A stretch of DNA of 64,000 nt from Arthrobacter jiangjiafuii (GTDB taxonomy: Bacteria; Actinomycetota; Actinomycetes; Actinomycetales; Micrococcaceae). Positions 29,904-38,891 of the stretch are shown here, one piece after another; the stretch's first letter is position 1, and the number at the start of each line of letters is the position of its first letter. The stretch spans positions 1 through 64,000 of the forward strand of contig NZ_CP076022.1 in assembly GCF_018622995.1 (NCBI RefSeq). The letters run 5' to 3'. Made by a program: the position numbers and the translations under genes. The notes beneath the pieces are model-generated. The model was not told the DNA's origin, made no database searches, and saw nothing but the letters and a program-made list of their open reading frames with translations.

Positions 29904-29948
29904 AAAATTCTCGGGCGGGTCCGACCCTGCACACGGTAGCCTTCGCTC

Positions 29949-30326
29949 ATGCGCGTAAAAATGAGCAGCATCCACGTTATCGACCCTGCCCTGGCCTTCG
30001 ACTTCTACACCACCACGCTGGGCTTTGAACCGCTGATGGTCATGCCTGACTACAACCTGTTCATTGTCCAGGCCCCGAATATCCCTGACGGTCCGGGCCT
30101 GTTGCTGGAACCCAGCGACCACCCCGCTGCCCAGGCGTACCGGAGCGCCCTATATGACGAGGGGATGCCCGCCATCGTGTTCGGCGTGGACGATGTGGCA
30201 GCGGAAATGGAGCGGCTCAGCGCCCTCGGCGTCCGCTTCACCGGGCCGCCTGCCACCGACGCGATGGGAACCCAGGCCGTGTTCGACGACGGATGCGGTA
30301 ACTACATCCAGCTGCACCAGGACTAG
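29949..30326 (+). CDS. VOC (glyoxalase/dioxygenase-fold) family protein
   Basis: A 125-residue single VOC module built of beta-alpha-beta-beta-beta repeats, with metal-ligand-type positions at His7 (SSIHVIDPALAFDFYTTTLGFE) and the late Glu/His region ending YIQLHQD. Members include glyoxalase I and fosfomycin- or bleomycin-resistance proteins; the substrate cannot be assigned. TAGCCT ends 6 nt before the ATG and no Shine-Dalgarno is seen, so it may be leaderless. Confidence 0.82.
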   Translation: MRVKMSSIHVIDPALAFDFYTTTLGFEPLMVMPDYNLFIVQAPNIPDGPGLLLEPSDHPAAQAYRSALYDEGMPAIVFGVDDVAAEMERLSALGVRFTGPPATDAMGTQAVFDDGCGNYIQLHQD

Positions 30327-30351
30327 CGCCGCGGGCCGACCCGCGAAGGGC

Positions 30352-32091
30352 CTAGCGTTCGCCCAGCCGCGGCTTCAGCCTTGACTCTTCCAGGTCCAGC
30401 AGCCGCTGTGCATCGCCCAGCGTCCGCGAGGGGTAGTGCCCCTCCCGGCGTGCCAGCAGCAGCGCCTCACGCTCGGCGTCGACGACGGCGCGCCGCAGCT
30501 CGCGGTACTGCAACTGCGGGGTGGGGCTGGTGCCGATCCCCAGGGCCTTGACCCGTTCCCAGGCCAGCTCGCTGCGCAGGAAGGTGCTCTGGCGCACCCG
30601 TTCGACCACGTCCGGATCCACTTCCGCATCCTGTCCCAGGCAGGCGGGGGGATCCTCCAGGATCTTCAGCCCGGCGTCGCTGATCTGGTCGAGCAGGGTG
30701 GCCAGGTTGCGCTGGTCCTCCGCGGCGTTCACCCCGCGGACCCCCAGGATCCGGATCACCCAGGGGAGGGTTCCGCCCTGCAGCAGCAGCGTCACCACAG
30801 CCACGGTAAAGGCGATCAGGACCAGCTGCTCACGGTAGGGGGTGGCGTCCGGCAGGGACTGCGCCGCGGCCAGGGTCACCACGCCGCGCATGCCGGACCA
30901 GCTGATCACGAGGCCGCCGCGCCAGTCCAGGCCTTCGGCGCGCAGTTGCCTGATATCGGCCGTGCGGCGCCGGTAAAGGTCTTCCCTGCGGTCGGCCCGG
31001 CGCCTGCTGCGTTCGTTTTTGGGGCCCTGTTCATTCAGCCGGTCCAGGGCGGCGCGGAACCGGTTCGTTCGCCGCTCTTGATAGCCGACCTTGGCGCGCA
31101 GCAGCAGGATCAGCGGTCCCATCCAGACGAAGCGGATGAGGATCAGCAACAGAGCCACGGCCAGTCCGATTCCCACGGATTCGCCCACGCTCAGCAGGGA
31201 CTGATCAACGTTTTCCACCAGGTAGCGGATTTCCAGGCCCATGAGCAGGAAAACGCCGTTTTCCAGCAGGAACTGGACGGTGTGCCAGTTGACGCTGTCA
31301 TTGATCCGCGCCTGGGCGCTGAAGGCCGCCCCGCTGCGGTGTCCGGTGTAGAGCCCGGCAACCACCACGGCCAGCACACCGGAGGCATGCATTTCCTCCG
31401 CCGGAATAAAGGCCAGGAAGGGCACCACAAACGAAATGGCAGTATCCAACACCGGATCGTGGAGCTTCGAGCGGATATAGACCGTTGCGACGCCCACCAC
31501 CAGGCCGACGGTGACGGCGCCCACGACGGCGAATCCGAAGTCCGCGACCCCATCCCAGATACTGGACATGCCGCCGGCGCTGAAGGCAATTGCCGACCGC
31601 AGCAGCACCAGGGCGGTGGCGTCGTTGACCAGTCCCTCGCCTTCGAGCACGGTCACCAGCCGCGGCGGCAGGCCGAGCTTCTTCCCGATGGACGTGGCGG
31701 CAACGGCGTCGGGCGGGCTGACCACGGCGCCCAGGGCGACGGCGGCGGCCAGATCCAGGTCCGGCAGCAGGATGTACAGCAGCAGGCCGGTGGCAAAAGC
31801 GGAGAACAGCACCAGGAAGACGGACAGGCTGGAGATGGCGCCGAAGTTCCGCCGGAAATCCACCACCGGGACATTGACCGCCGCGGCGTAGAGCAGGGGC
31901 GGCAGCACTCCCATGAGGATTACCTCATGCGGAACCGTGAACGTCGGCAGGCCCGGTAAATAGGACAAGCCCAGGCCGACCACCACCAGGATCAAGGGCG
32001 CGGCAATGCCGAGCCGCTTGGAAAAGGCGGCGACCGTGACAATGACAGCCACGCCGATGACAGCAAAGAGGGCTAGTTCCACAACCTTCAT
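30352..32091 (-). CDS. Na+/H+ antiporter (CPA1 family)
   Basis: Membrane exchanger of Na+ (or K+) for protons, used in pH and salt balance. The 579-residue product has an N-terminal part of about twelve helices (1-400) with the CPA1-type motifs GAVVSPPDAVAATSIGKKLGLPPRL and EGLVNDATALVLLR, and a long cytoplasmic tail (about 450-579) rich in charged residues. A charged insert (about 330-375) separates two helices. A 20-bp perfect dyad lies 3-22 bp upstream of the ATG and is probably an operator. Confidence 0.92.
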   Translation of the reverse strand: MKVVELALFAVIGVAVIVTVAAFSKRLGIAAPLILVVVGLGLSYLPGLPTFTVPHEVILMGVLPPLLYAAAVNVPVVDFRRNFGAISSLSVFLVLFSAFATGLLLYILLPDLDLAAAVALGAVVSPPDAVAATSIGKKLGLPPRLVTVLEGEGLVNDATALVLLRSAIAFSAGGMSSIWDGVADFGFAVVGAVTVGLVVGVATVYIRSKLHDPVLDTAISFVVPFLAFIPAEEMHASGVLAVVVAGLYTGHRSGAAFSAQARINDSVNWHTVQFLLENGVFLLMGLEIRYLVENVDQSLLSVGESVGIGLAVALLLILIRFVWMGPLILLLRAKVGYQERRTNRFRAALDRLNEQGPKNERSRRRADRREDLYRRRTADIRQLRAEGLDWRGGLVISWSGMRGVVTLAAAQSLPDATPYREQLVLIAFTVAVVTLLLQGGTLPWVIRILGVRGVNAAEDQRNLATLLDQISDAGLKILEDPPACLGQDAEVDPDVVERVRQSTFLRSELAWERVKALGIGTSPTPQLQYRELRRAVVDAEREALLLARREGHYPSRTLGDAQRLLDLEESRLKPRLGER

Positions 32092-32093
32092 TA

Positions 32094-32113
32094 TCGTTCA
32101 CAACCGTGAACGA
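32094..32113. promoter_or_regulatory. 20-bp dyad upstream of the antiporter gene
   Basis: TCGTTCACAACCGTGAACGA: 8-bp perfect arms around AACC. It sits immediately before the antiporter start codon on the minus strand, over the ribosome-site/promoter region. Shape and length suit a TetR- or MarR-type dimer. No matching regulator gene is adjacent. Confidence 0.6.
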
Positions 32114-32145
32114 CTTAAATCCTGTCCAGCAGCCGGACGCTGCCG

Positions 32146-32919
32146 TCAGGCGGCCGCCCACTGGGTCAGGGTGAGGAACGCCGCATGCGCCACGCCGTAG
32201 ATCGCATAGACCGTCACCGGCACCATCAGCGCCCATTCGCGCCAGGAACCGGCTGCGCCGATGAGGGGGAGCGACATGCATCCGCTGCTGCGCCAGAGCT
32301 TATTCAGGACGGGCATTCCCGCCAGGGAGCGCGGGCGCTTGATCCGCAGCGGCCACAGGATCATGACACCCTGATGGGTCAGCAGGTCACCGAGGATGTG
32401 CACGGCAACGCCCAGCCCCACCGCCACCGGCAGCCAGTCGTTGTTCTCCGGGGCGTAAACGGCAATGAAGCCGGACAGCCCCAGGGCCAGCAGCCAGCTG
32501 CGCACCGGCCCGCCTGCGATCTTGAGCGCTTTCAGCGCAAATCCCATCAGGAGCACGGAGAGCAGGCCGGCTCCCACGGCCACGGAGCCGAAAACCGGTA
32601 CGACGGCAGTGACCTGCCCCAAGGCCGTCGACAGCGCGACAAACACGGCGAGTCCGAGCAGGGAATGCGTGCCCCGGCGGTGGCCACCGCTGATCTGCTC
32701 GGTGATGCGGGCCAGGATTTTCGTGACCGGGGGCAGCGAATGGGCGATGGTTCCGCTGTGGTGGTCCAGATCCGGAAGCAGTGCTGCTCCCGCTGTGAGC
32801 AGCGCTCCGGTGACCACACCAAGGGGCGTGACCGGATACCAGCCAAGGGCATGCGGTGCGGTTGAAGCGACGGCAATCCAGGCTGCGGCGCCTGATGCTG
32901 CGTGATGACCACCCATCAT
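32146..32919 (-). CDS. YdjM-like membrane-bound metal-dependent hydrolase
   Basis: Belongs to the YdjM/DUF457 family of membrane proteins with a metal-hydrolase-like His/Asp pattern; the reaction is unknown. The 257-residue protein has HH near the N-terminus, the LLPDLDHHSGTIAHSLPP motif, GGHRRGTHSLLG, and VHILGDLLTHQGV, with six or so hydrophobic helices between. I place the start at ATG 32919 (MMGGHHAASG), with GGAAGGA upstream; a longer reading to 32955 has no ribosome site. Confidence 0.83.
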   Translation of the reverse strand: MMGGHHAASGAAAWIAVASTAPHALGWYPVTPLGVVTGALLTAGAALLPDLDHHSGTIAHSLPPVTKILARITEQISGGHRRGTHSLLGLAVFVALSTALGQVTAVVPVFGSVAVGAGLLSVLLMGFALKALKIAGGPVRSWLLALGLSGFIAVYAPENNDWLPVAVGLGVAVHILGDLLTHQGVMILWPLRIKRPRSLAGMPVLNKLWRSSGCMSLPLIGAAGSWREWALMVPVTVYAIYGVAHAAFLTLTQWAAA

Positions 32920-33045
32920 GGTGCGTGGGGTCCTTCCATAGGGCGGTGGTAACACCGAAAATTTCGTAACTTCTTATGCTTTCATGCCCTTCTGACACTC
33001 CAGGAACAGGGGAGCACTCGCCGGGAACAGGGAGCCCCGGACACA

Positions 33046-33083
33046 ACGGCGGCGGGGCACCCGCAAAGGCGCCCCGCCGTCGT
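33046..33083 (-). terminator. Hairpin after gntP
   Basis: A 13-nt GC-rich arm (33046-33058) pairs with 33071-33083 with one mismatch. It lies directly beyond the gntP stop on the minus strand. T-runs are weak. Confidence 0.5.
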
Positions 33084-33093
33084 CGTGCGTTGG

Positions 33094-34494
33094 TTAGGCC
33101 AGGGAAGCCAGTCCGAAGGCCAGCGCGGCCAGGGCGAAGCCCATGACGCCGATCAGGGTCTCCAGCACAGTCCAGGTTTTCAGCGTGGTTTTCACGTCCA
33201 TGCCCATGAACCGGCCCACGAGCCAGAAGCCGGAGTCGTTGACGTGGCTCACGACAACCGAGCCGGCAGCCACCGCGAGCACCATGGTGGCGGTCTGGAC
33301 GGTGTTGTAGCCGGCTTCCATGACGCCCGGGGCGATCAGGGCTGCAGCGGTGGTCAGTGCCACCGTGGCCGAGCCCTGGGCGATGCGCAGGATGGCGGCA
33401 ATGAGGAAGCCGGCCAGGATCAGGGGAACGCCCAGGTCGCTGAGCACGGAACCCAAGGCGTCGCCGATGCCCGAGGTGCGCAGCACGCCGCCGAACATGC
33501 CGCCTGCACCGGTGATCAGGATGACCGAGCAGACCGGGCCCAGGGCGGATTCCAGGACCTTCTCGATGGCGGTCTTGGATTCCCCGCGACGGGTCCCCAG
33601 CACCACGCAGGCCACCAGCAGGGAAATCAGCAGCGCCACCGGCGTTTCGCCGAGCGTGCGCAGGAAGGCGAACCAGGGCTGCCCGGCTGCTTCGGCGGAG
33701 ATGACGCCGGCCGAGGCCAGGGTATTCAGGCCGGTGTTGAGGAAGATCAGGATCAGGGGCAGCAGCAGTACGGAAACCACGGTGCCGAACTTCGGCGGGT
33801 TCTTGATCTCGTCGCCATCGATCTCACCGAGCACGGCAGGCACCGGCAGGACGAACTTCTTTCCGACCCACAGGCCGAACAGGTAGGAGGTGATGTACCA
33901 GGTGGGCAGGGCGATGACGAGGCCCAGGAGAAGGACGACGCCGATGTTGGCTTCGAAGAACCCCGAGGCCGTGACGGGGCCCGGATGCGGGGGTACAAAG
34001 ACGTGCATGACGGAGAAGGCGCCCGCGGCAGGGAGGCCGTAGCGCAGCACTCCGCCGCCCAGGCGGCGGGCAACGGAGAAGATGACCGGAAGCATGACCA
34101 CAAGGCCGGCATCGAAGAAGATCGGGAAGCCGAAGATCAACGAGGCGACGCCGAGCGCGAGCGGTGCCCGCTTCTCACCGAAGACCCGGATCAGGGTCTC
34201 GGCCAGGACCTTGGCTCCGCCGCTGGTCTCCACCAGCCGGCCGAGCATGGCGCCGAGGCCGACAAGCAGGGCCACGGTGGCCAGTGTCGAGCCGAAGCTG
34301 CCGGTGAGGACGGTGACGATGCTGCTGGTCGGGATTCCGGTGGCAAATGCGGTCAGCAGGCTGACCAGGATCAGCGAGACAAACGCGTGCAGGCGCAGTT
34401 TCAGGATCAGGAACAGCAGAAGCGCTATGGCTCCGGCCGCGATCAGGAGGAGGGGGCCCGCACCGAGGGTTTGGGACCAGCCTTCAATTGTCAT
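33094..34494 (-). CDS. gntP: GntP family gluconate:H+ symporter
   Basis: Imports D-gluconate (or a related sugar acid). The 466-residue product is hydrophobic throughout (about 12-14 helices) with family segments such as ALLVGLGAMLGRLVETSGGAKVLAETLI, FGFPIFFDAGLVVMLPV and HVFVPPHPGPVTASGFF. A GGAGCT site precedes the ATG. Gluconokinase (gntK) lies 70 bp upstream on the same strand and a GntR regulator is divergent beyond it, so this is a gluconate operon. Confidence 0.94.
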   Translation of the reverse strand: MTIEGWSQTLGAGPLLLIAAGAIALLLFLILKLRLHAFVSLILVSLLTAFATGIPTSSIVTVLTGSFGSTLATVALLVGLGAMLGRLVETSGGAKVLAETLIRVFGEKRAPLALGVASLIFGFPIFFDAGLVVMLPVIFSVARRLGGGVLRYGLPAAGAFSVMHVFVPPHPGPVTASGFFEANIGVVLLLGLVIALPTWYITSYLFGLWVGKKFVLPVPAVLGEIDGDEIKNPPKFGTVVSVLLLPLILIFLNTGLNTLASAGVISAEAAGQPWFAFLRTLGETPVALLISLLVACVVLGTRRGESKTAIEKVLESALGPVCSVILITGAGGMFGGVLRTSGIGDALGSVLSDLGVPLILAGFLIAAILRIAQGSATVALTTAAALIAPGVMEAGYNTVQTATMVLAVAAGSVVVSHVNDSGFWLVGRFMGMDVKTTLKTWTVLETLIGVMGFALAALAFGLASLA

Positions 34495-34564
34495 GGGTGT
34501 AGCTCCGTCGCTAAGGGTGTTGCTGCGGCGCCAAGGGCGGCCGCACGGGTGGTGAATGGGCGGT

Positions 34565-35083
34565 TCAGTTGGCGGGCAGGTTCAGCCGGGTCAGGATTTC
34601 CGAGACGATGTCGCCCGGCGGCTTGAGGATGTCGACGACGACGCCCTGTTCGTCCTCCGCCAGCGGTTCCAGCGTGCTCATCTGGGACGGCAGCAGCGAG
34701 GCAGGCATGAAATGCCCGCTGCGGGTCTTCATGCGTTCGCCCAGTACTGCTGCGTCGCCGTTGAGGTGGACAAAGTGGACGTCCCCGGAGGCGGTGGCCA
34801 GCACATCCCGGTAGGAGTGCTTAAGGGCCGAGCAGGTGACGATGGTGGAGCGGCCGTTTTCAGCCTGTGTGTCCATCCACTCGCGGATGGAGGCGAGCCA
34901 CGGCCAGCGGTCTTCATCGGTCAGCGGGGTTCCGGAGGACATCTTCGCGATGTTGGACTCCGGGTGAAATTCATCGGCCTCGGCTGCGATCCATCCCAGG
35001 TGCTCGGAGAGCAGCGTGGAAATGGTGGTCTTGCCGGAACCTGAGACACCCATGATGACGAGGTGCTGGGGGGTGGGACTCAT
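34565..35083 (-). CDS. gntK: Gluconokinase
   Basis: Phosphorylates D-gluconate to 6-phosphogluconate with ATP. The 172-residue product has P-loop GVSGSGKT at 12-19, the substrate segment EADEFHPESNIAKMSSGTPLTDEDRWPWL, CSALKHSYRDVL, and the late FMPASLLPSQMSTLEPL, all typical of GntK. I choose ATG 35083 (AGGAGATCAC directly upstream); a much longer in-frame reading to 35908 is antisense to the regulator gene and not real. First gene of gntK-gntP. Confidence 0.95.
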   Translation of the reverse strand: MSPTPQHLVIMGVSGSGKTTISTLLSEHLGWIAAEADEFHPESNIAKMSSGTPLTDEDRWPWLASIREWMDTQAENGRSTIVTCSALKHSYRDVLATASGDVHFVHLNGDAAVLGERMKTRSGHFMPASLLPSQMSTLEPLAEDEQGVVVDILKPPGDIVSEILTRLNLPAN

Positions 35084-35156
35084 GTGATCTCCTGTGGACG
35101 CCGTTGTCGCCGGAAGTGGGCCGGCCCCCTCCGAAGTAAATCTTCTGGACAAAGGT

Positions 35157-35173
35157 ATCACCATATAAGTGAT
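35157..35173. promoter_or_regulatory. Candidate GntR operator
   Basis: In the 195-bp gap between the divergent gntK and gntR genes an AT-rich stretch contains ATCAC (35157-35161) and GTGAT (35169-35173) seven nt apart, embedded in a longer imperfect dyad up to GATAAC (35175-35180). The position suits control of both genes. The symmetry is short. Confidence 0.45.
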
Positions 35174-35278
35174 TGATAACACCAATGCGGCATTAGGCTT
35201 GGCGGTAATAGATCTAGGTCGCTGCCGTCCCCTGGCGAGGGCTTTCCGTAGGGAAATGCCCTCCTGAAGGATCGGCGC

Positions 35279-36007
35279 ATGGGGAGAAAGGCGGGCATCG
35301 TGCAGGACAGTGCGCCGCGGCCGGCGGCTACCGTAATGAACGGCGCGATCATCAACACCCTTGGGGTGCGGATCGTTGCCGGAACCCTGCAGCCCGGTGA
35401 CCGGCTGACGCTGGATGGCCTGCAGGCGGAATTTGGTGTTTCCCGGACCGTGGTGCGGGACTGCATGCAGATCCTGGAGTCGATGAACCTGGTGTATTCC
35501 AAGCGGCGGATCGGCATCGTGGTCCAGGATGCCTCCAGATGGAACGTCTTTGATTCGCGGATTATCCGCTGGCGGTTGGCCGGCGAGCAGCGGGACGCCC
35601 AGTTCCGGACGCTCACGGAACTGCGGGTGGCGGTGGAGCCGATCGCTGCGGCCGGCGCGGCCCGGCATGCAGAAGAAGATGACCGGGCGGCGCTGGTGGA
35701 ACTTGCCGCACGGATGAGGCTGCTGGGGGAGGCGGGCCGGCTGGAGGATTTCCTCGCGGCGGACATTGCCTTCCATACGCTGCTGCTGCGCTCCAGCGGC
35801 AATGAGATGTTCGCATCCCTGGACGAAGTTGTCGCCGAGGTACTCACCGGTCGTACCCAGCAGGGGCTGATGCCTGAACATCCGCGGGAGGTGGCACTGC
35901 GGGGCCACGAGTGCGTGGCCCGGGCCGTGGCGGACGGCGACGGCGCCGCAGCCATGGAGCAGATGGCCGCGCTGATGGAGGAAGTCCGGACCGCCGTCGT
36001 CGGCTAG
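35279..36007 (+). CDS. gntR: GntR/FadR-type transcriptional regulator of gluconate genes
   Basis: The 242-residue product has an N-terminal winged helix (about 20-80, GDRLTLDGLQAEFGVSRTVVRDCMQILESMNLV) and a C-terminal all-helical FCD effector domain (about 90-235) with the metal/ligand-site pattern D-A-F-H-LL (ADIAFHTLLLRSSGN) and a late H (GHECVARAV). It is divergent from gntK-gntP, so it probably represses them and responds to gluconate or 6-phosphogluconate. A weak GAAGGA site precedes the ATG. Confidence 0.9.
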   Translation: MGRKAGIVQDSAPRPAATVMNGAIINTLGVRIVAGTLQPGDRLTLDGLQAEFGVSRTVVRDCMQILESMNLVYSKRRIGIVVQDASRWNVFDSRIIRWRLAGEQRDAQFRTLTELRVAVEPIAAAGAARHAEEDDRAALVELAARMRLLGEAGRLEDFLAADIAFHTLLLRSSGNEMFASLDEVVAEVLTGRTQQGLMPEHPREVALRGHECVARAVADGDGAAAMEQMAALMEEVRTAVVG

Positions 36008-36043
36008 GGCGCCCGGTCGGCCGGGGCATTCGGAACAGCAAAA

Positions 36044-36090
36044 CGGCCGGCCCCTTGGTGCAGGATGACCTGCACGGAAAGGACCGGCCG
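36044..36090. terminator. Long hairpin between gntR and dps
   Basis: CGGCCGG at 36044 onward pairs with CCGGCCG ending at 36090, with an inner GTGCAGG/CCTGCAC stem and an ATGA loop. The two genes converge here, so it likely ends both transcripts. Confidence 0.7.
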
Positions 36091-36121
36091 GAGACCGCCG
36101 GTTATCGGCGGGGCACGGGGA

Positions 36122-36619
36122 TCAGAGGGTCGGCTGGGAGTTGGCGTTGTCCGGCGTCGTGACCGAAGCGGTGGGCTTGATGTTCTCGGCGTTGACCATC
36201 CAGGCGTACTGCTCCAGCTTGCTGATGAAGCCGTGCAGGATGTCTGCGGTGGTGGGATCTTCCTCGTCCACCTGGTCGTGCACATCCCGCATGGTTCCCA
36301 CAGTTGCCTTCAACAGGGCAACGGTCAGGGTGACGGTGTCCTTGGTGTCCACGAGCCCGGCCGGGAACGGCGGCAGCGAGGTACCTTCGGCGACGGCCAC
36401 GCTGCGGCCGTCCGGCACGGCTTCCAGGGCGCGCATGCGCTCGGCCAGCTCATCGGCGAACAGCCGGGCGTCGTCGATGATTTCGTCAAGCTGCAGGTGA
36501 AGGTCGCGGAAATTCTTGCCCACAACATTCCAATGCGCCTGCTTGCCCTGCAGGTGCAGTTCGATAAGGTCCACCAGGACCGACTGCAGGTTTGTGGTCA
36601 GTTCTTTAGAAGCCTTCAT
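36122..36619 (-). CDS. dps: Dps-family DNA starvation/ferritin-like protein
   Basis: Dodecameric iron store that oxidises Fe(II) with peroxide and can coat DNA. The 165 residues hold the Dps ferroxidase ligands at the dimer interface: His29 in KQAHWNVVG, then His41, Asp45 and Glu46 in LHLQLDEIIDDA. The short N-terminus and Pro/Ser/Thr C-terminal tail carry no lysine-rich DNA-binding arm. GGAGGAAAC lies before the ATG. Stress-protection role fits the nearby redox genes. Confidence 0.94.
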   Translation of the reverse strand: MKASKELTTNLQSVLVDLIELHLQGKQAHWNVVGKNFRDLHLQLDEIIDDARLFADELAERMRALEAVPDGRSVAVAEGTSLPPFPAGLVDTKDTVTLTVALLKATVGTMRDVHDQVDEEDPTTADILHGFISKLEQYAWMVNAENIKPTASVTTPDNANSQPTL

Positions 36620-36796
36620 GTTTCCTCCAATGTTGAGAAATATGTTGACGAAGGATGCCTGTTGCTTTCGCCGCAGCCATCAACCTAAGCAAGCTTACCT
36701 TCTGGTTGAAGTCGGTGGGTCCGTTGGGTAGCGTGAGGGGCCCGGGCGGAAGCCGTGCCGGGCCAAATGCTTGATCCGACTACCGGAGGGACCTTC

Positions 36797-37363
36797 ATGA
36801 CCACCGTAGAAGAATCCATTGACGTAGCAGTTCCCGTGTCCACGGCGTACAACCAGTGGACGCAGTTTGAATCATTTCCGCAGTTCATGGGCGGCGTTGA
36901 ATCCATTACCCAGACCTCTGAAACCTCCAATCACTGGATCACCAATATCGGCGGAGTGGAGCGGGTATTCGACACCGAAATCACTGAACAGCACCCGGAT
37001 GAGCGTGTGGCCTGGAAGAGCACCGACGGGACCTCGCACGCCGGGGTTGTAACCTTCCACCGCCTCAGTGACACCGACACCCGGGTCAGCGTGCAACTGG
37101 ATTGGGATCCGGAGACCTTCATCGAGAAGGTCGGTTCCGTTGTCGGTGCCGATGACCGCCAGGTCAAATCGGACCTCAAGCGCTTCAAGGCGTTCATTGA
37201 GGGTCTTGGCGCGGAGACCGGCTCCTGGCGCGGGAACGTGGACGCGCCGCCCACAGCCTCCGCACCCACCACCTCCACCTCCACCTCCGGCCTGGCCGCG
37301 GCGCCGGAATCCGATCCGGCCATGGACGATCCGGAGTCGGGCGGCCCGCGCGCCGGGTTCTAG
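36797..37363 (+). CDS. SRPBCC family (polyketide cyclase/dehydrase-like) protein
   Basis: A START/Bet v1-like fold that binds small lipophilic ligands; specific role unknown. The conserved part is residues 1-140 (ESIDVAVPVSTAYNQWTQFESFPQFMGGVESI, then WKSTDG). The tail (145-188) is low complexity with Thr/Ser/Pro/Ala. The start is ATG 36797 with GGAGG at 36785-36789; 14 further upstream codons in frame lack a ribosome site. Similar proteins are often seen with stress genes such as dps. Confidence 0.85.
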   Translation: MTTVEESIDVAVPVSTAYNQWTQFESFPQFMGGVESITQTSETSNHWITNIGGVERVFDTEITEQHPDERVAWKSTDGTSHAGVVTFHRLSDTDTRVSVQLDWDPETFIEKVGSVVGADDRQVKSDLKRFKAFIEGLGAETGSWRGNVDAPPTASAPTTSTSTSGLAAAPESDPAMDDPESGGPRAGF

Positions 37364-37391
37364 CCGGGGCAGGCAGGCGGGCCGCCGGCCG

Positions 37392-38879
37392 TCAGGGTTT
37401 CTCCAGGCCCCTGACGGCCGGACCTTCCAGCAATTCGCCGTCGGCAGCAAAGCGCGAGCCATGCAGCGGACAGTCCCAGGAGGCTTCGGCGTCGTTCCAG
37501 GAGAGCACCCCGCCAAGGTGCGGGCAGACCGCCGACACCCGGGACGTCTTGCCTCCCACCGTGCAGATGCCTACTGGCTTGACGGATCGCCGGACGACCA
37601 TGCCCTGGCCCTCGGGCGGGGCGCCATCCTCCGTGCCGGTCATTGCCGAGGCCCAGCCGGCAATCATCTCCAGCCCCACCTCTGCGTTGTCCCGCACCAC
37701 AGTCAGGGCGTCGCGGGGGGAAAGCCGTGATTCGTAGTAGCGCTCCAGCGGAGCGCCTGCATCCTCCGCCGGTGCGATCTCCCCGCTGACGACCAGGGCC
37801 GCTGCCACCGCGTTTGCCATTCCCCACTTGTTGAAGCCGGTGGCAGCGAAGATATTTCCCTCCCCCAGCGGTATTCGCCCTACATAGGGCAGGCCTGCCG
37901 CCGGCTCATAGTCCTGCGCGGACCAGGAGTAGGCCGGGGGCGCCACCGGGAAATGGTCGACCGCCCAGGCCGCCAGATCATCCACCAGCGCCTGGGGATG
38001 GGGATGGCGCCCGACGGCGTGCCCGTTGCCGCCCGATATCAGGTACTCGGTGCCGCCCACCCGGGCCGTGCGCAGCGACCTGGACGGCGAGTCAATGGAA
38101 AGGTACATGCCCTGCGGAACGCCGCCCTGAACCGGATGGGCCATGGCATAGGAGCGCAGGGGCAGCAGTCGGGCGAAGTAACCACCGCGGTCCAGGACCG
38201 GAATGCCGGTGGCCAGGACCAACTGCCGGGCAAACACCGAGCCGGAAGCAGTCAGAACCTGGACCGGGTGTTCCGGAGACTTGCGGGTCCCCGTCACCCT
38301 CACACCCTCGACCAGTGTTCCGCCGGCAGAGCGGAACTCCGCAGCCAGCGCCGCGAGGGCCTGCAGCGGATGGATCTGCACCTGGCCTGCCAGTTCCAGG
38401 GCACCGGTCACGGCGAAGGGCAGCTCGGTGTCGCGGGTGAGGCGCACCTCGAGGCCGGCGGCCAGGCTGGCGGCGAGTTCGCTTTCCAGGATCTGCCGGC
38501 CCTGGTCGGACACCGCATAGGTATAGGCGGTGCGGATGTCATGGTCGATCCCATGCTGGCGGCAGAAATCGAGCAGCCAATCCTGTCCGGCGCGGTTGGC
38601 CCGGACGTAGCCGCGCGTTGCATCGGGTCCCTGATGTGAGGAAATGCTGGAAAGCCGGGTGCCCTGGAGCAGGGAAACCTTGGCGGTGGTGTTGCCTGAG
38701 GTCACCGCTCCCACGTGGCGGGCCTCCACCACCAGCACTTTCTGTCCCCGCCGGGCCAGCAGCAGGGCCGTGGTGAGGCCGGTCAGGCCCGCCCCGGCCA
38801 CCACGGTGTCATAGGAGATGCCGGGCGAGAAGGGATCGGTGGCTATGGACGGCGCGCTGGCGAGCCAAAGGGATTCCAT
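37392..38879 (-). CDS. FAD-dependent oxidoreductase with C-terminal Rieske [2Fe-2S] domain
   Basis: The 495-residue product joins a D-amino-acid-oxidase-like FAD domain (GAGLTGLTTALLLARRGQKVLVVEA near residue 32, then SGNTTAKVSLLQGTRLS) with a Rieske ferredoxin domain at the C-terminus: Cys452-x-His454 and Cys470-x2-His473 bind the cluster. This fused family is widespread in soil bacteria and is assumed to oxidise an amine or acid, with the Rieske centre passing electrons; the substrate is unknown. GGAGG lies before the ATG, 12 bp after the stop of a truncated SDR gene. Confidence 0.9.
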   Translation of the reverse strand: MESLWLASAPSIATDPFSPGISYDTVVAGAGLTGLTTALLLARRGQKVLVVEARHVGAVTSGNTTAKVSLLQGTRLSSISSHQGPDATRGYVRANRAGQDWLLDFCRQHGIDHDIRTAYTYAVSDQGRQILESELAASLAAGLEVRLTRDTELPFAVTGALELAGQVQIHPLQALAALAAEFRSAGGTLVEGVRVTGTRKSPEHPVQVLTASGSVFARQLVLATGIPVLDRGGYFARLLPLRSYAMAHPVQGGVPQGMYLSIDSPSRSLRTARVGGTEYLISGGNGHAVGRHPHPQALVDDLAAWAVDHFPVAPPAYSWSAQDYEPAAGLPYVGRIPLGEGNIFAATGFNKWGMANAVAAALVVSGEIAPAEDAGAPLERYYESRLSPRDALTVVRDNAEVGLEMIAGWASAMTGTEDGAPPEGQGMVVRRSVKPVGICTVGGKTSRVSAVCPHLGGVLSWNDAEASWDCPLHGSRFAADGELLEGPAVRGLEKP

Positions 38880-38891
38880 TTAGGCCTCCAG

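Noticed and set aside
35084-35908. Upstream in-frame extension of gntK
   Set aside because: It is antisense to gntR and not gluconokinase-like; ATG 35083 has a good ribosome site and the P-loop follows at once.
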